Positions 17,757-28,894 are shown, counted from the first letter of the stretch. The stretch is DNA of 64,000 nt from Enterobacter sp. C2 (GCF_019880405.1 NZ_CP082269.1:496001-560000), one strand, 5' to 3'. Made by a program: numbers and translations. The notes: generated from the letters alone by a model not told the origin.

Positions 17757-17864
17757 TCACACCCGCTCAAGTGGGAAATAACATTAACTCCCGCTTTTGG
17801 TTTGAAACCCGCTAAGGGTTTGAAGCGTATGTTACGCGGCAACTCCGCAAGGAACAGGTTGATT

Positions 17865-18200
17865 ATGTACGAAGCTCTTTTAGTAGTTTTCCTTATTGTG
17901 GCGATTGGCCTTGTGGGTCTGGTCATGCTGCAGCAAGGCAAAGGCGCTGATATGGGAGCCTCCTTTGGTGCAGGCGCTTCCGGTACGCTGTTCGGTTCAA
18001 GTGGTTCTGGTAACTTCATGACCCGTATGACGGCTGTATTGGCGACCCTGTTCTTCATTATCAGTCTGGTGCTGGGTAACATTAACAGCAATAAAACCAA
18101 CAAAGGGAGCGAGTGGGAAAATCTGAGCGCGCCAGCGAAATCTGAGCAGACTCAACCCGCAGCGCCGGCTAATAAGCCGACCAGCGATATCCCACAGTAA
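17865..18200 (+). CDS. secG: Protein-export membrane protein SecG
   Basis: SecG is a non-essential subunit of the SecYEG translocon that aids preprotein translocation. The 111-residue product starts MYEALLVVFLIVAIGLVGL; the longer frame from 17802 is not conserved. Two transmembrane segments (about 2-22 and 53-75) flank the cytoplasmic loop QQGKGADMGASFGAG, and a Pro/Ala/Lys-rich tail follows. RBS AAGGA at 17850. It is followed after 9 bases by tRNA-Leu, as in E. coli. Confidence 0.97.
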   Translation: MYEALLVVFLIVAIGLVGLVMLQQGKGADMGASFGAGASGTLFGSSGSGNFMTRMTAVLATLFFIISLVLGNINSNKTNKGSEWENLSAPAKSEQTQPAAPANKPTSDIPQ

Positions 18201-18209
18201 GTATTCTGT

Positions 18210-18296
18210 ACCGAGGTGGTGGAATTGGTAGACACGCTACCTTGAGGTGGTAGTGCCCTAACGGGCTTGTGGGTTCGAGTCCCATCCTCGGTACCA
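18210..18296 (+). tRNA. leuU: tRNA-Leu (anticodon GAG)
   Basis: An 87-base class II tRNA with CCA encoded (18294-18296). The acceptor stem ACCGAGG pairs with CCTCGGT, the anticodon stem is CTACC/GGTAG, the loop is TTGAGGT with GAG at 18244-18246, and there is a long variable arm and a T arm with GTTCGAGTC. Position 1 is A, pairing with U72; in E. coli leuU I recall G1 opposite U72. Confidence 0.97.
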
Positions 18297-18308
18297 ATAT
18301 TCCAGAGA

Positions 18309-18335
18309 AAAGAGATCGCAAGATCTCTTTTTTTT
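18309..18335 (+). terminator. Terminator after leuU
   Basis: AAAGAGATC-GCAA-GATCTCTTT followed by TTTTT; perfect 9-bp stem with a GNRA-type tetraloop. Confidence 0.9.
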
Positions 18336-18432
18336 CGTCTGTACTTCACGAAAACAGCGGCACGCGCTTTCTCCTGTCCTCTCCCGGCTATACTGCTTAA
18401 AAACAGCAACCACTCCTGTGCGGTACAGTATC

Positions 18433-19089
18433 ATGACCTGGCAGCGGCTCGACGGCACGGCATGGCGCAACATCTGGGTTACCGGCGACCTTCACGGCTG
18501 CTACAGCCTGCTGTTGAATAAACTCAGCTTCGTTGGGTTCGACACGTCGCAGGATCTGCTGATTTCCGTTGGCGATCTCACCGATCGCGGCGTGGAGAAC
18601 GTGGAGTGTATGACGCTGGTTACCTGTCCCTGGTGCCGGGCAGTACGCGGCAACCATGAGCAGATGATGCTGAACTGCCTGCTCCATAACGGCAGCGCCA
18701 GCCATTGGCGGATGAACGGCGGCAGCTGGTTTTTCAATCTTGATGATGAGCAGGAGCAGCAGGCCAGAGCGTTGCTGCCCTATATTGCTGCGCTACCGCT
18801 GATCGTTGAGGTCACCACGCAGGGTAAAAAAGTGATTGTGTGTCACGCCGACTACCCTGACGATAACTACGTTTTTGGCACCCCGGTCGACGAAGAGCAG
18901 ATCCTCTGGAACCGGGATCGGCTGGCCGCCTCACAGGCGGGCAGGGTAAAAGATATTCACGGTGCCGATCTCTTTATCTTTGGCCATACGCCGTTGCGTA
19001 AGGCACAACGCTTTGCCAATCAATACTACATCGATACCGGCGCGGTAATGAGTGGCAATCTGACCCTGATGCAGATCCAGACCGGGTAA
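18433..19089 (+). CDS. PrpA/PrpB-type metallophosphatase (serine/threonine protein phosphatase family)
   Basis: This calcineurin-like phosphoesterase is related to E. coli PphA and PphB, Mn-dependent phosphatases linked to envelope stress signalling. The 218-residue product from ATG 18433 starts [20 protein letters not shown]; a GTG at 18418 is possible. The metal and active-site motifs run in order: GDLHGC (about 18-23), GDLTDRG (45-51), GNHE (71-74), HADYPDD (about 140) and FGHTPLR (about 180). PphA is the closer of the two by eye, but I cannot decide between orthologue and additional copy. It is not at this place in E. coli K-12. The Shine-Dalgarno is poor. Confidence 0.85.
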   Translation: MTWQRLDGTAWRNIWVTGDLHGCYSLLLNKLSFVGFDTSQDLLISVGDLTDRGVENVECMTLVTCPWCRAVRGNHEQMMLNCLLHNGSASHWRMNGGSWFFNLDDEQEQQARALLPYIAALPLIVEVTTQGKKVIVCHADYPDDNYVFGTPVDEEQILWNRDRLAASQAGRVKDIHGADLFIFGHTPLRKAQRFANQYYIDTGAVMSGNLTLMQIQTG

Positions 19090-19095
19090 GATAGT

Positions 19096-19116
19096 AAAAA
19101 GGGGCCCGCAAGCCCC
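19096..19116 (-). terminator. Terminator of the SDR gene
   Basis: On the minus strand GGGGC-TTGCGG-GCCCC is followed by TTTTT (the A run 19096-19100). On the plus strand, after the phosphatase gene, there is no T tract. Confidence 0.65.
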
Positions 19117-19124
19117 GCATAAAG

Positions 19125-19874
19125 TTACAGGCTGCCGACGCCGCCGTCGACCAGCAGGTCGGTACCCACCGTATAGCTTGAGTCGTCCGACGCAAGATAG
19201 AGCGCGGCCTTTGCCATCTCACGTACGTTACCCATTCTTCCGAGCGGCACCAGTTTGATAATCTCCTCCTGCATGGCCCGTAACGCCTCTGGCTCAAGGC
19301 CAAGCTTGCCCATCGCCGGGGTTTCCACCGGGCCGGGGCTGAGACCGTTTACGCGGATGCCGCGCGGCAACAGCTCGGCGGACAGCGTGCGTGCCAGCGA
19401 AAGCAGGCCAGCTTTGCTGGCGGCGTAGACGCTGCTGGTGGGCAGGCCGATGCGTGCGCTAACCGAGCCGCAGAGGATCACCGAAGAGGGATTATTCAAC
19501 AGCGGCAGCAGGGCCTGAATCAGAAAGAAAGGGCCTTTGAGGTTAATCGCCATCAGGCGATCCCATTTGGCCTCGTCCCAGGCTGAGAGCTCACCGTGGG
19601 TAACATCGCCTGCGTTGATGAAGAGGGCATCCAGCCGCGGCCAGCGGGTAGCAATCGTCTGGGCAAGCTGCTTTTGCGCGGCAATATCGCCTGCGTCGGC
19701 AGGGATCACCCATGCGTTATCCCCCAAAATGCGCTTCGCCTCGGCAAGCGTGTCGGGGTTACGGCCCGTTACCGCCACGTGCGCTCCTTCGGCGATAAAT
19801 TCCTGCGCCGTCGCCAGGCCGATGCCCGTCGTACCGCCGGTAATAAGCGTATATTTATCTGCTAAACGACCCAT
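19125..19874 (-). CDS. Classical SDR-family NAD(P)-dependent oxidoreductase
   Basis: A 249-residue Rossmann-fold oxidoreductase. TGGTTGIG (about 13-20) binds the cofactor, NAG occurs in INAGDVTHG (about 87), and the catalytic Ser and YxxxK occur in CGSVSARIGLPTSSVYAASKAG. The end is DLLVDGGVGSL. The start at 19874 has GGAGAAG upstream; an ATG at 19907 would add 11 residues and lacks a good site. The substrate is unknown. It is divergent from an HxlR regulator across a 100-base gap with an inverted repeat, so that regulator probably controls it. Confidence 0.88.
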   Translation of the reverse strand: MGRLADKYTLITGGTTGIGLATAQEFIAEGAHVAVTGRNPDTLAEAKRILGDNAWVIPADAGDIAAQKQLAQTIATRWPRLDALFINAGDVTHGELSAWDEAKWDRLMAINLKGPFFLIQALLPLLNNPSSVILCGSVSARIGLPTSSVYAASKAGLLSLARTLSAELLPRGIRVNGLSPGPVETPAMGKLGLEPEALRAMQEEIIKLVPLGRMGNVREMAKAALYLASDDSSYTVGTDLLVDGGVGSL

Positions 19875-19915
19875 TTTCTTCTCCTGATTGGACACTGGAG
19901 AAAGCACTATAGAAA

Positions 19916-19958
19916 CGTTAGTATCTAAAATAAACCAGGTACCAATTGGATACTAACG
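19916..19958. promoter_or_regulatory. Inverted repeat between SDR and HxlR genes (likely operator)
   Basis: CGTTAGTATC (19916-19925) and GATACTAACG (19949-19958) are perfect 10-base inverted arms 23 bases apart. A CCAATTGG palindrome (19943-19950) sits beside the right arm. The placement in the divergent promoter region suggests binding by the adjacent HxlR protein. Confidence 0.55.
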
Positions 19959-19974
19959 AGGCAAGAGGTGTGCA

Positions 19975-20334
19975 ATGGCGTTATTACTCGACTGTGCGGA
20001 AGAAAAAAATTGTCAGCATGAGCCCTGCCCGATGACCAGCTTTATCGGACTGCTCTCCGGAAAGTGGGCTATCCCGATTATCTATCGCTTGATCGTCATC
20101 AACGAGCCGGTGCGCTTTGGCGATCTGCTGCGGGCCGCTGCGCCCATTACGCAAAAAGAGCTGACCAAGCAGCTGCGGTTGTTCGAACAGCGCGGGCTGG
20201 TCACGCGTACCGTTTATCCTGAAATTCCACCCCGGGTGGAGTATCACATCACTCCCCTTGGCCTCACCCTGCAAAATGCCCTCGCGCCGTTGGCCGACTG
20301 GATGCATGAATACGGTCATCAGCTTAGGCAGTAG
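19975..20334 (+). CDS. HxlR-family winged-helix transcriptional regulator
   Basis: A 119-residue DNA-binding regulator of the MarR-like HxlR family, many of which sense electrophiles or disulfide stress and control a neighbouring reductase. The N-terminal cysteines fit the family (C8, C14, C19 in LLLDCAEEKNCQHEPCP). The next motif, SGKWAIPIIYRL, is the HxlR signature, and the recognition helix lies in PITQKELTKQLRLFEQRGLV. It ends PLADWMHEYGHQLRQ. RBS GAGG about 12 bases upstream is loose. It is paired divergently with the SDR gene. Confidence 0.9.
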   Translation: MALLLDCAEEKNCQHEPCPMTSFIGLLSGKWAIPIIYRLIVINEPVRFGDLLRAAAPITQKELTKQLRLFEQRGLVTRTVYPEIPPRVEYHITPLGLTLQNALAPLADWMHEYGHQLRQ

Positions 20335-20423
20335 GCGCTTGCCCACTTTGCGAAACGGCTCCGGGAAATTTGTCATTAATCTGTCACACTGAAAGCGACA
20401 ATGACAAAGGTGAGGAATGAGGG

Positions 20424-21659
20424 ATGAAAAGAGCACTACTCGCAGTTGCGCTGGCCGGCGCATTAACCGCAGGTGCGCAGGCACAAACGACGCCAGAAGG
20501 CTATCAGCTACAGCAGGTGTTGATCATGAGCCGCCACAACCTGCGCGCGCCGCTGGCAGATAACGGCAGCGTGCTGCAACAGTCGACGCCGAACAAATGG
20601 CCTGAATGGGATGTGCCGGGCGGGCAGCTCACCACCAAGGGCGGGGTGCTTGAAGTCTACATGGGGCACTACATGCGCGAATGGCTGGCGGAGCAGGGGC
20701 TGGTAAAAGCGGGAGAGTGCCCTACGTCTGACGCCGTCTATGCCTACGCCAACAGCCTGCAGCGTACCGTCGCCACGGCGCAGTTCTTCATTACTGGCGC
20801 GTTCCCCGGCTGCGACGTGCCGGTCCACCATCAGGATGCGATGGGCACGATGGATCCTACCTTTAATCCCGTTATTACCGATAAGGACGCGGCGTTCCGC
20901 GACAGGGCGGTACAGGCTATGCAGACCGAGCGCCAGGGGATGCAGCTGGATGAAAGCTATAAGCTGCTAGCGCAGATCACACATTATGCCGACTCCCCCT
21001 CCTGTAAAGAGAAACAGGTCTGCTCCCTGACCGACCCGAAAGATACCTTCAGCGCCGGGTATGAGAAAGAGCCGGGCGTCTCGGGGCCGCTGAAGGTGGG
21101 CAACTCGCTGGTAGATGCCTTTACCCTACAGTATTACGAAGGCTTCCCGATGGATCAGGTCGCCTGGGGAGAGATCAAAACCGACCAGCAGTGGCGCGTG
21201 CTGTCGAAGCTGAAAAACGGCTATCAGGATTCGCTCTTTACCTCTACGGCAGTGGCGCAGAACGTGGCGAAACCGCTGGTGAAGTATATCGACAAGGCGC
21301 TGGTAACGGACCGGGCCAGTGCGCCGAAAGTCACCTTGCTGGTAGGCCATGACTCTAACATCGCCTCGCTGCTGACGGCGTTGGATTTCAAACCCTACCA
21401 GCTCCATGACCAGTACGAGCGCACGCCGATCGGCGGTAAAATTGTTTTCCAACGCTGGCATGACCAGACCGCTAACCGCGATCTAATGAAGATTGAGTAT
21501 GTGTATCAAAGCACGGAACAGCTGCGAAATGCCGATGTGCTCACGCTACAGGCACCGGCACAGCGCGTAACGCTGGCGCTAAAAGGCTGTCCGGTCGATG
21601 CGGAGGGTTTCTGCCCGGTAGATAAATTCGATGCGGTACTGAACGACGCGGCGAAGTAG
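20424..21659 (+). CDS. agp: Periplasmic glucose-1-phosphatase Agp (histidine acid phosphatase)
   Basis: Agp hydrolyses glucose-1-phosphate, and to some extent phytate, in the periplasm, releasing glucose for uptake. The 411-residue precursor has a signal peptide ([20 protein letters not shown], cleaved before QTTPEG). The catalytic motif is RHNLRAP (about 34-40; the His forms the phosphohistidine) and the proton donor is HDS (about 308-310, in [12 protein letters not shown]). Near-identity to E. coli Agp runs along the whole length, including the C-terminal cysteines ([15 protein letters not shown]). In K-12 agp maps elsewhere, so its place between leuU and argG is notable. RBS GAGG upstream is good. 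Confidence 0.95.
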   Translation: MKRALLAVALAGALTAGAQAQTTPEGYQLQQVLIMSRHNLRAPLADNGSVLQQSTPNKWPEWDVPGGQLTTKGGVLEVYMGHYMREWLAEQGLVKAGECPTSDAVYAYANSLQRTVATAQFFITGAFPGCDVPVHHQDAMGTMDPTFNPVITDKDAAFRDRAVQAMQTERQGMQLDESYKLLAQITHYADSPSCKEKQVCSLTDPKDTFSAGYEKEPGVSGPLKVGNSLVDAFTLQYYEGFPMDQVAWGEIKTDQQWRVLSKLKNGYQDSLFTSTAVAQNVAKPLVKYIDKALVTDRASAPKVTLLVGHDSNIASLLTALDFKPYQLHDQYERTPIGGKIVFQRWHDQTANRDLMKIEYVYQSTEQLRNADVLTLQAPAQRVTLALKGCPVDAEGFCPVDKFDAVLNDAAK

Positions 21660-21678
21660 GATGTAAGCTGGCAGGCAT

Positions 21679-21702
21679 AAAAAAGGGCGCTTATGCGCCC
21701 TT
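21679..21702 (-). terminator. Terminator shared by convergent argG and agp
   Basis: On the minus strand GGGCGC-ATAA-GCGCCC is followed by a run of six T (A run 21679-21684), 18 bases past the argG stop. On the plus strand it is followed by only a short TT. Confidence 0.8.
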
Positions 21703-21719
21703 AATACCTCAATGCGATA

Positions 21720-23084
<1,365 letters not shown>

Positions 23085-23167
23085 CTATACCTATGGTGAG
23101 AGACTTAACAGCCACGCCATGATGATAGGCTAAACATTACCGAAAAAGCGCCTGGGCACCCATCAGT

Positions 23168-23206
23168 AATGCATGATTATGCAAAATAAGTGAGTTTTCA
23201 TTTAAT
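23168..23206. promoter_or_regulatory. Tandem ARG boxes (ArgR operator) upstream of argG
   Basis: TGCATGATTATGCA (23170-23183) and TGAGTTTTCATTTA (23191-23204) each fit the ARG box core TGNAT-N4-ATNCA in most positions. Their centres are 21 bases apart, the spacing typical of two boxes bound by one ArgR hexamer. Confidence 0.65.
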
Positions 23207-23301
23207 CATCTTTTCGCGGCGACCGAAAGCGTTGCATAGTAAAATCATTAAAAAAAATCACGGGATAATAGCGGGGCAGAGAGGAAGGGCGCGTTTTTTA
23301 G

Positions 23302-23331
23302 TTGCAATGAATAAAATCAATTGATTATAAT
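23302..23331 (+). promoter_or_regulatory. Sigma-70 promoter of the metY-rimP-nusA-infB operon
   Basis: TTGCAA (23302-23307), an 18-base spacer and a perfect TATAAT (23326-23331), about 80 bases upstream of the mature tRNA. Confidence 0.7.
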
Positions 23332-23418
23332 GTCTGTCTAATCAGTCGTTCCCGGTGTTTACACCTGTCTTAACTTGCATTTAATGCAGTATCGGCGTAG
23401 TATTTGCCACGATTCAGG

Positions 23419-23495
<77 letters not shown>

Positions 23496-23618
23496 CTTTC
23501 CCTTAGTGTTCTTTTTCAAATATACTATGAAGACCTTGAGCCTTCGGCGTCACATTTGAAAAAAACAGTTGCGAAAGGTTCTCCAGGCCGTTGTTACGGC
23601 TATAGGGTTCAGTTATCT

Positions 23619-23644
23619 AAAGCCTCGATTTATCGGGGTTTTTT
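23619..23644 (+). terminator. Leader terminator 1 between metY and rimP
   Basis: AAAGCCTCGA-TTTA-TCGGGGTTTTTT. The operon is known to carry leader terminators that are read through, and NusA autoregulates it. Confidence 0.7.
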
Positions 23645-23666
23645 GTTATCTGACTACAGAATAACT

Positions 23667-23685
23667 GGGCTTACGCCCTTTTTTT
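23667..23685 (+). terminator. Leader terminator 2 between metY and rimP
   Basis: GGGC-TTAC-GCCC followed by seven T, 18 bases before the rimP start. The stem is short but the T tract is long. Confidence 0.55.
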
Positions 23686-23702
23686 ATGTCTTGGGGGTGG
23701 GT

Positions 23703-24155
23703 TTGTCCACATTAGAGCAAAAATTAACAGAGATGATTACCGCACCGGTCGAGGCGCTGGGCTACGAACTGGTTGGTATTGAATTTATCCGTGGTCGCAC
23801 ATCTACGCTGCGCATCTATATTGATAGTGAAGATGGCATCAATGTTGATGATTGTGCTGATGTCAGCCATCAGGTTAGCGCCGTGATGGATGTGGAAGAT
23901 CCCATTACCGTCGCTTATAACCTTGAAGTCTCCTCACCTGGTCTTGATCGTCCGTTGTTCACAGCCGAACACTACGCGCGCTATGTAGGCGAAGAGGTCA
24001 CACTGGTACTGCGTATGGCGGTTCAGAATCGTCGCAAATGGCAGGGCGTTATCAAAGGTGTTGATGGCGAGATGATCACCGTTACGGTCGAAGGTAAAGA
24101 TGAAGTGTTCGCGCTGAGCAACATCCAGAAAGCGAACCTGGTCCCCCACTTTTAA
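23703..24155 (+). CDS. rimP: Ribosome maturation factor RimP
   Basis: RimP binds the 30S subunit and is needed for its late maturation. The TTG at 23703, behind the GGGGG Shine-Dalgarno, gives 150 residues ([20 protein letters not shown] to [11 protein letters not shown]), exactly the E. coli length. The frame is open further upstream to 23556, through the leader terminators, but that part is not conserved; a GTG at 23697 is an alternative. The central motif SSPGLDRPL and the C-terminal SH3-like domain are intact. First protein gene of the nusA operon. Confidence 0.95.
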   Translation: MSTLEQKLTEMITAPVEALGYELVGIEFIRGRTSTLRIYIDSEDGINVDDCADVSHQVSAVMDVEDPITVAYNLEVSSPGLDRPLFTAEHYARYVGEEVTLVLRMAVQNRRKWQGVIKGVDGEMITVTVEGKDEVFALSNIQKANLVPHF

Positions 24156-24183
24156 CAGTCTGGATTGAGGTGAAAGGCCCCCA

Positions 24184-25671
24184 ATGAATAAAGAAATTTT
24201 GGCTGTTGTTGAAGCTGTTTCCAATGAGAAAGCGCTGCCGCGCGAGAAAATTTTTGAAGCGCTGGAAAGTGCGCTGGCTACAGCAACAAAGAAAAAATAT
24301 GAGCAAGAGATCGATGTCCGCGTGGAGATCGATCGTAAAAGCGGTGACTTTGATACCTTCCGCCGCTGGGTAATCGTTGAAGAAGTCACCATGCCGACGC
24401 GTGAAATCACGCTGGAAGCCGCACGCTACGAAGATGAGAGCCTGAACCCAGGTGACTACGTAGAAGATCAGATTGAGTCTGTGACCTTTGACCGTATCAC
24501 GACTCAGACGGCGAAGCAGGTTATCGTACAGAAGGTACGTGAAGCCGAGCGCGCGCTGGTTGTTGATCAGTTCCGTGAGCACGAAGGTGAGATCATCACC
24601 GGTGTGGTGAAGAAAGTGAACCGCGACAACATCACGCTGGATCTGGGCAGCAATGCTGAAGCCGTGATCCTGCGTGAAGATATGCTGCCGCGTGAAAACT
24701 TCCGTCCGGGCGACCGTATTCGCGGCGTGCTCTACGCAGTGCGTCCTGAAGCGCGCGGTGCGCAGCTGTTCGTGACCCGTTCCAAACCGGAAATGCTGAT
24801 CGAACTGTTCCGCATCGAAGTGCCAGAGATCGGTGAAGAAGTTATCGAGATCAAAGCGGCGGCCCGCGATCCGGGTTCCCGTGCGAAAATCGCGGTGAAA
24901 ACCAACGATAAGCGTATCGATCCGGTCGGTGCTTGCGTCGGTATGCGCGGTGCCCGTGTTCAGGCGGTCTCTACCGAACTGGGCGGCGAGCGTATCGATA
25001 TCGTCCTGTGGGATGATAACCCGGCGCAGTTCGTGATCAACGCGATGGCACCGGCAGACGTAGCGTCTATCGTGGTGGACGAAGACAAGCACACCATGGA
25101 TATCGCTGTGGAAGCCGGTAACCTGGCGCAGGCGATTGGCCGTAACGGTCAGAACGTCCGTCTGGCATCGCAGCTGAGCGGCTGGGAGCTCAACGTCATG
25201 ACCGTTGACGATCTCCAGTCCAAGCATCAGGCGGAAGCCCATGCGGCGATTGATACTTTCACCAAACACCTTGGCATTGACGAAGAGTTTGCCACCGTGC
25301 TGGTTGAAGAGGGTTTCTCAACCCTGGAAGAGCTGGCCTATGTGCCAATGAAAGAGCTGCTGGAAATTGAGGGTCTGGACGAAGAGACCGTTGAGGCCCT
25401 GCGCGAACGCGCGAAAAATGCCCTGACGACCCTGGCCCTGGCGCAGGAAGAGAGCCTTGGTAATAACAAACCGGCTGACGACCTGCTTAACCTTGAAGGC
25501 CTCGATCGCGAGCTGGCGTTTAAACTGGCTGCTCGTGGTGTTTGTACGCTGGAAGACCTCGCTGACCAGGGCATTGATGACCTAAGCGATATCGAAGGGT
25601 TAACCGACGAGAAAGCGGGTGAGCTCATCATGGCCGCACGTAATATTTGCTGGTTCGGCGACGAAGCGTAA
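24184..25671 (+). CDS. nusA: Transcription termination/antitermination factor NusA
   Basis: NusA binds RNA polymerase and nascent RNA, modulating pausing, termination, and lambda- and rRNA-type antitermination. It has 495 residues, as in E. coli. There is an N-terminal polymerase-binding domain (1-125), an S1 domain (about 135-200: [16 protein letters not shown]), two KH domains (about 230-345: [14 protein letters not shown] and [14 protein letters not shown]), and two acidic helix-hairpin repeats at the C-terminus (about 360-420 and 435-490). It lies 28 bases after rimP and 24 before infB. Confidence 0.98.
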   Translation: MNKEILAVVEAVSNEKALPREKIFEALESALATATKKKYEQEIDVRVEIDRKSGDFDTFRRWVIVEEVTMPTREITLEAARYEDESLNPGDYVEDQIESVTFDRITTQTAKQVIVQKVREAERALVVDQFREHEGEIITGVVKKVNRDNITLDLGSNAEAVILREDMLPRENFRPGDRIRGVLYAVRPEARGAQLFVTRSKPEMLIELFRIEVPEIGEEVIEIKAAARDPGSRAKIAVKTNDKRIDPVGACVGMRGARVQAVSTELGGERIDIVLWDDNPAQFVINAMAPADVASIVVDEDKHTMDIAVEAGNLAQAIGRNGQNVRLASQLSGWELNVMTVDDLQSKHQAEAHAAIDTFTKHLGIDEEFATVLVEEGFSTLEELAYVPMKELLEIEGLDEETVEALRERAKNALTTLALAQEESLGNNKPADDLLNLEGLDRELAFKLAARGVCTLEDLADQGIDDLSDIEGLTDEKAGELIMAARNICWFGDEA

Positions 25672-25695
25672 TAAACTGTAGCAGGAAGGAACAGC

Positions 25696-28410
25696 ATGAC
25701 AGATGTAACCGTAAAAACGCTGGCCGCTGAGATTCAGACCTCCGTAGACCGCCTGGTACAGCAATTTGCTGATGCAGGGATCCCGAAGGCTGCTGAAGAC
25801 TCAGTCACAGCGCAAGAGAAACAGACGCTGCTGGCGCACCTGAACCGTGAACACGGTTCTGCGCCGGACAAGCTGACGCTGCAGCGCAAAACGCGCAGCA
25901 CGCTGAATATCCCTGGCACCGGCGGGAAGAGTAAATCGGTGCAGATCGAAGTCCGTAAAAAGCGCACCTTTGTAAAACGCGATCCGCAAGAGGCTGAACG
26001 TCTCGCCGCGGAAGAAGAGGCGAAGCGCGAAGCGGAAGAGAAGGCAACGCGTGAAGCAGAGGAAGCTGCGAAGCGTGAAGCCGAGGACAAAGCCAAGCGT
26101 GACGCACAAGAGAAAGCGAAACGTGAAGCCGAAGAAAAAGCGAAACGCGACACCGCTGATACGGCGAAGCGCGACGCTGCGGAAACGAGCAAAGTGAGCA
26201 ATCAACCATCTGACGAAATGACCAAAGCTGCCCAGGCTGAAAAAGCACGTCGTGAAGCCGAAGCGCAAGAGCTGAAGCGTAAAGCCGAAGAAGAAGCGCG
26301 TCGTAAGCTTGAAGAAGAAGCACGTCGCGTAGCAGAAGAAGCACGCCGTATGGCGGAAGAAAACGAGAGGAACGGGGTTATCGAACCTGTAGAAACCGAA
26401 GACACCAGCGATTATCACGTAACGACCTCTCAGCATGCTCGCCAGGCTGAAGACGAGAACGATCGCGAAGTAGAAGGCGGCCGTAGCCGTACCCGTACTG
26501 CTACAAAAGCTGCGCGTCCTCAGAAGAAGGGCAACAAGCACGCTGAATCTAAAGCTGACCGTGAAGAAGCACGTGCAGCGGGTCGCGGCGGTAAAGGCGG
26601 CAAGCGTAAAGGCTCCTCTTTACAGCAGGGCTTCCAGAAACCAGCCCAGGCTGTTAACCGTGACGTTGTGATTGGCGAAACCATCACCGTGGGCGAACTG
26701 GCCAACAAGATGGCCGTTAAAGGCTCTCAGGTCATCAAAGCGATGATGAAGCTGGGTGCAATGGCGACCATCAACCAGGTTATCGACCAGGAAACCGCAC
26801 AGCTGGTGGCCGAAGAGATGGGCCACAAAGTTATCCTGCGTCGTGAAAACGAGCTGGAAGAAGCGGTAATGAGCGACCGTGATACTGGCGCTGCGGCAGA
26901 ACCGCGCGCGCCGGTCGTGACCATCATGGGTCACGTTGACCACGGTAAAACCTCGCTGCTCGACTACATTCGTTCAACGAAAGTAGCCTCTGGCGAAGCG
27001 GGTGGCATTACCCAGCATATCGGTGCATACCACGTTGAAACTGACAACGGTATGATCACCTTCCTGGATACCCCGGGCCACGCCGCGTTTACCTCTATGC
27101 GTGCTCGTGGTGCGCAGGCAACGGATATCGTTGTGCTGGTCGTTGCAGCTGACGACGGCGTGATGCCGCAGACCATCGAAGCTATCCAGCACGCGAAAGC
27201 GGCGCAGGTTCCGCTGGTGGTTGCGGTGAACAAAATCGATAAGCCAGAAGCTGACATGGACCGCGTTAAGAACGAACTCTCCCAGTACGGCGTTATGCCG
27301 GAAGAGTGGGGCGGTGAATCTCAGTTCATCCCTGTGTCGGCGAAAGCAGGTACCGGTATCGATGACCTGCTGAACGCTATCCTGCTGCAGGCTGAAGTTC
27401 TTGAGCTGAAAGCGGTACGTAAAGGTATGGCGAGCGGTGCAGTTATCGAATCCTTCCTGGATAAAGGTCGTGGTCCGGTTGCTACCGTGCTGGTTCGTGA
27501 AGGTACCCTGAACAAGGGCGACATCGTTCTCTGTGGCTTCGAATATGGCCGCGTGCGTGCGATGCGTAACGAACTGGGTCAGGAAGTGCTGGAAGCGGGT
27601 CCGTCTATTCCGGTTGAGATCCTCGGTCTCTCCGGCGTGCCGGCTGCGGGTGACGAAGTGACCGTGGTGCGTGACGAGAAGAAAGCGCGTGAAGTTGCGC
27701 TGTACCGTCAGGGCAAATTCCGTGAAGTTAAACTGGCACGCCAGCAGAAATCTAAACTCGAGAACATGTTTGCTAACATGACCGAGGGCGAAGTTCACGA
27801 AGTGAACGTCGTGCTGAAAGCTGACGTACAGGGCTCTGTGGAAGCGATCTCCGACTCCTTGCTGAAACTCTCTACTGACGAAGTTAAAGTGAAGATCATC
27901 GGTTCCGGCGTAGGTGGTATCACCGAAACCGACGCGACCCTGGCTGCGGCGTCCAACGCCATCCTGGTTGGCTTCAACGTCCGTGCTGACGCCTCCGCGC
28001 GTAAAGTTATCGACGCTGAGAGCCTGGATCTGCGCTACTACTCCGTCATCTATCATCTGATCGACGAAGTGAAAGCAGCGATGAGCGGCATGCTGTCGCC
28101 TGAGCTGAAACAGCAGATCATCGGTCTGGCTGAAGTGCGTGACGTGTTCAAATCACCGAAATTCGGCGCCATCGCAGGCTGTATGGTTACCGAAGGCACG
28201 ATTAAACGTCACAACCCAATCCGCGTTCTGCGTGACAACGTGGTTATCTACGAAGGCGAGCTGGAGTCCCTGCGCCGCTTCAAAGATGACGTTAACGAAG
28301 TCCGTAACGGTATGGAATGTGGTATCGGCGTGAAGAACTACAACGACGTTCGCGTTGGCGATATGATCGAAGTGTTCGAGATCATCGAGATCAAACGTAG
28401 CATCGAGTGA
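25696..28410 (+). CDS. infB: Translation initiation factor IF-2
   Basis: IF-2 is the GTPase that brings fMet-tRNA to the 30S subunit and promotes subunit joining. It has 904 residues against 890 in E. coli; the extra length is in the N-terminal A/E/K/R-rich helical repeats (about residues 100-230, units such as [11 protein letters not shown]). The G domain starts with GHVDHGKT (412-419), followed by DTPGH and NKID. Domains III and IV, including the fMet-tRNA-binding C-terminus, are complete. Internal in-frame starts matching E. coli IF2-beta and IF2-gamma are retained: GTG at 26194 (V167, followed by SNQ) and ATG at 26218 (M175). Confidence 0.98.
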   Translation: MTDVTVKTLAAEIQTSVDRLVQQFADAGIPKAAEDSVTAQEKQTLLAHLNREHGSAPDKLTLQRKTRSTLNIPGTGGKSKSVQIEVRKKRTFVKRDPQEAERLAAEEEAKREAEEKATREAEEAAKREAEDKAKRDAQEKAKREAEEKAKRDTADTAKRDAAETSKVSNQPSDEMTKAAQAEKARREAEAQELKRKAEEEARRKLEEEARRVAEEARRMAEENERNGVIEPVETEDTSDYHVTTSQHARQAEDENDREVEGGRSRTRTATKAARPQKKGNKHAESKADREEARAAGRGGKGGKRKGSSLQQGFQKPAQAVNRDVVIGETITVGELANKMAVKGSQVIKAMMKLGAMATINQVIDQETAQLVAEEMGHKVILRRENELEEAVMSDRDTGAAAEPRAPVVTIMGHVDHGKTSLLDYIRSTKVASGEAGGITQHIGAYHVETDNGMITFLDTPGHAAFTSMRARGAQATDIVVLVVAADDGVMPQTIEAIQHAKAAQVPLVVAVNKIDKPEADMDRVKNELSQYGVMPEEWGGESQFIPVSAKAGTGIDDLLNAILLQAEVLELKAVRKGMASGAVIESFLDKGRGPVATVLVREGTLNKGDIVLCGFEYGRVRAMRNELGQEVLEAGPSIPVEILGLSGVPAAGDEVTVVRDEKKAREVALYRQGKFREVKLARQQKSKLENMFANMTEGEVHEVNVVLKADVQGSVEAISDSLLKLSTDEVKVKIIGSGVGGITETDATLAAASNAILVGFNVRADASARKVIDAESLDLRYYSVIYHLIDEVKAAMSGMLSPELKQQIIGLAEVRDVFKSPKFGAIAGCMVTEGTIKRHNPIRVLRDNVVIYEGELESLRRFKDDVNEVRNGMECGIGVKNYNDVRVGDMIEVFEIIEIKRSIE

Positions 28411-28413
28411 TTG

Positions 28414-28442
28414 TAGGCCGGGATCGCCTCGCGTCACCCGGC
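28414..28442. repeat. REP-type element between infB and rbfA
   Basis: GTAGGCCGGGATCGCC, then TCGCGTCACCCGGC: a palindromic unit with the GTAGGCCGG head, resembling the other REP elements in this window. Confidence 0.6.
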
Positions 28443-28451
28443 AATCATATT

Positions 28452-28476
28452 AAAAGGGGCTAATGGCCCCTTTTTT
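28452..28476 (+). terminator. Intra-operon terminator between infB and rbfA
   Basis: AAAAGGGGC-TAATG-GCCCCTTTT plus TT, ending about 16 bases before the rbfA start. It probably attenuates rather than ends transcription, since rbfA continues the operon. Confidence 0.75.
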
Positions 28477-28492
28477 GTCTGGAGAATTTATT

Positions 28493-28894
28493 ATGGCGAA
28501 AGAATTTGGTCGCCCACAGCGCGTGGCCCAGGAGATGCAGAAAGAGATTGCAATGATCCTGCAGCGCGAAATCAAAGATCCGCGTCTGGGCATGATGACC
28601 ACCGTTTCCGGTGTCGAAATGTCCCGCGATCTGGCCTATGCCAAAGTGTTTGTTACCTTCCTGAACGACAAAGATGAAGATGCCGTGAAAGCGGGCCTCA
28701 AAGCGTTGCAGGAAGCGTCTGGCTTTATCCGCTCGCTGCTTGGCAAGGCCATGCGCCTGCGTATCGTGCCGGAGCTGACCTTCTTCTACGACAACTCGCT
28801 GGTCGAGGGGATGCGCATGTCTAACCTGGTGACCAACGTGGTGCGACAGGACGATGAGCGTCGCGTCAACCCGGACGACAGCAAGGAGGACTGA
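28493..28894 (+). CDS. rbfA: Ribosome-binding factor A
   Basis: RbfA is a cold-shock 30S maturation factor with a type-II KH fold acting on the 16S 5' helix. The ATG at 28493, with GGAG 11 bases upstream, gives 133 residues ([20 protein letters not shown] to NPDDSKED), the E. coli length; the frame from 28463 runs through the terminator and is not a start. The kinked KH motif region [17 protein letters not shown] is present. Its stop overlaps the truB start by one base. Confidence 0.97.
   Translation: MAKEFGRPQRVAQEMQKEIAMILQREIKDPRLGMMTTVSGVEMSRDLAYAKVFVTFLNDKDEDAVKAGLKALQEASGFIRSLLGKAMRLRIVPELTFFYDNSLVEGMRMSNLVTNVVRQDDERRVNPDDSKED

Noticed and set aside
17633-18296. tRNA-Leu as the integration site of the pilus island
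   Set aside because: The island ends before secG, not at the tRNA. No duplicated tRNA 3' end or integrase gene was found on either side.
25734-26541. Ser/Arg- and Phe/Leu-rich frames antisense to the IF-2 repeats
   Set aside because: They are reverse readings of the Ala/Glu/Lys/Arg repeat codons in infB.
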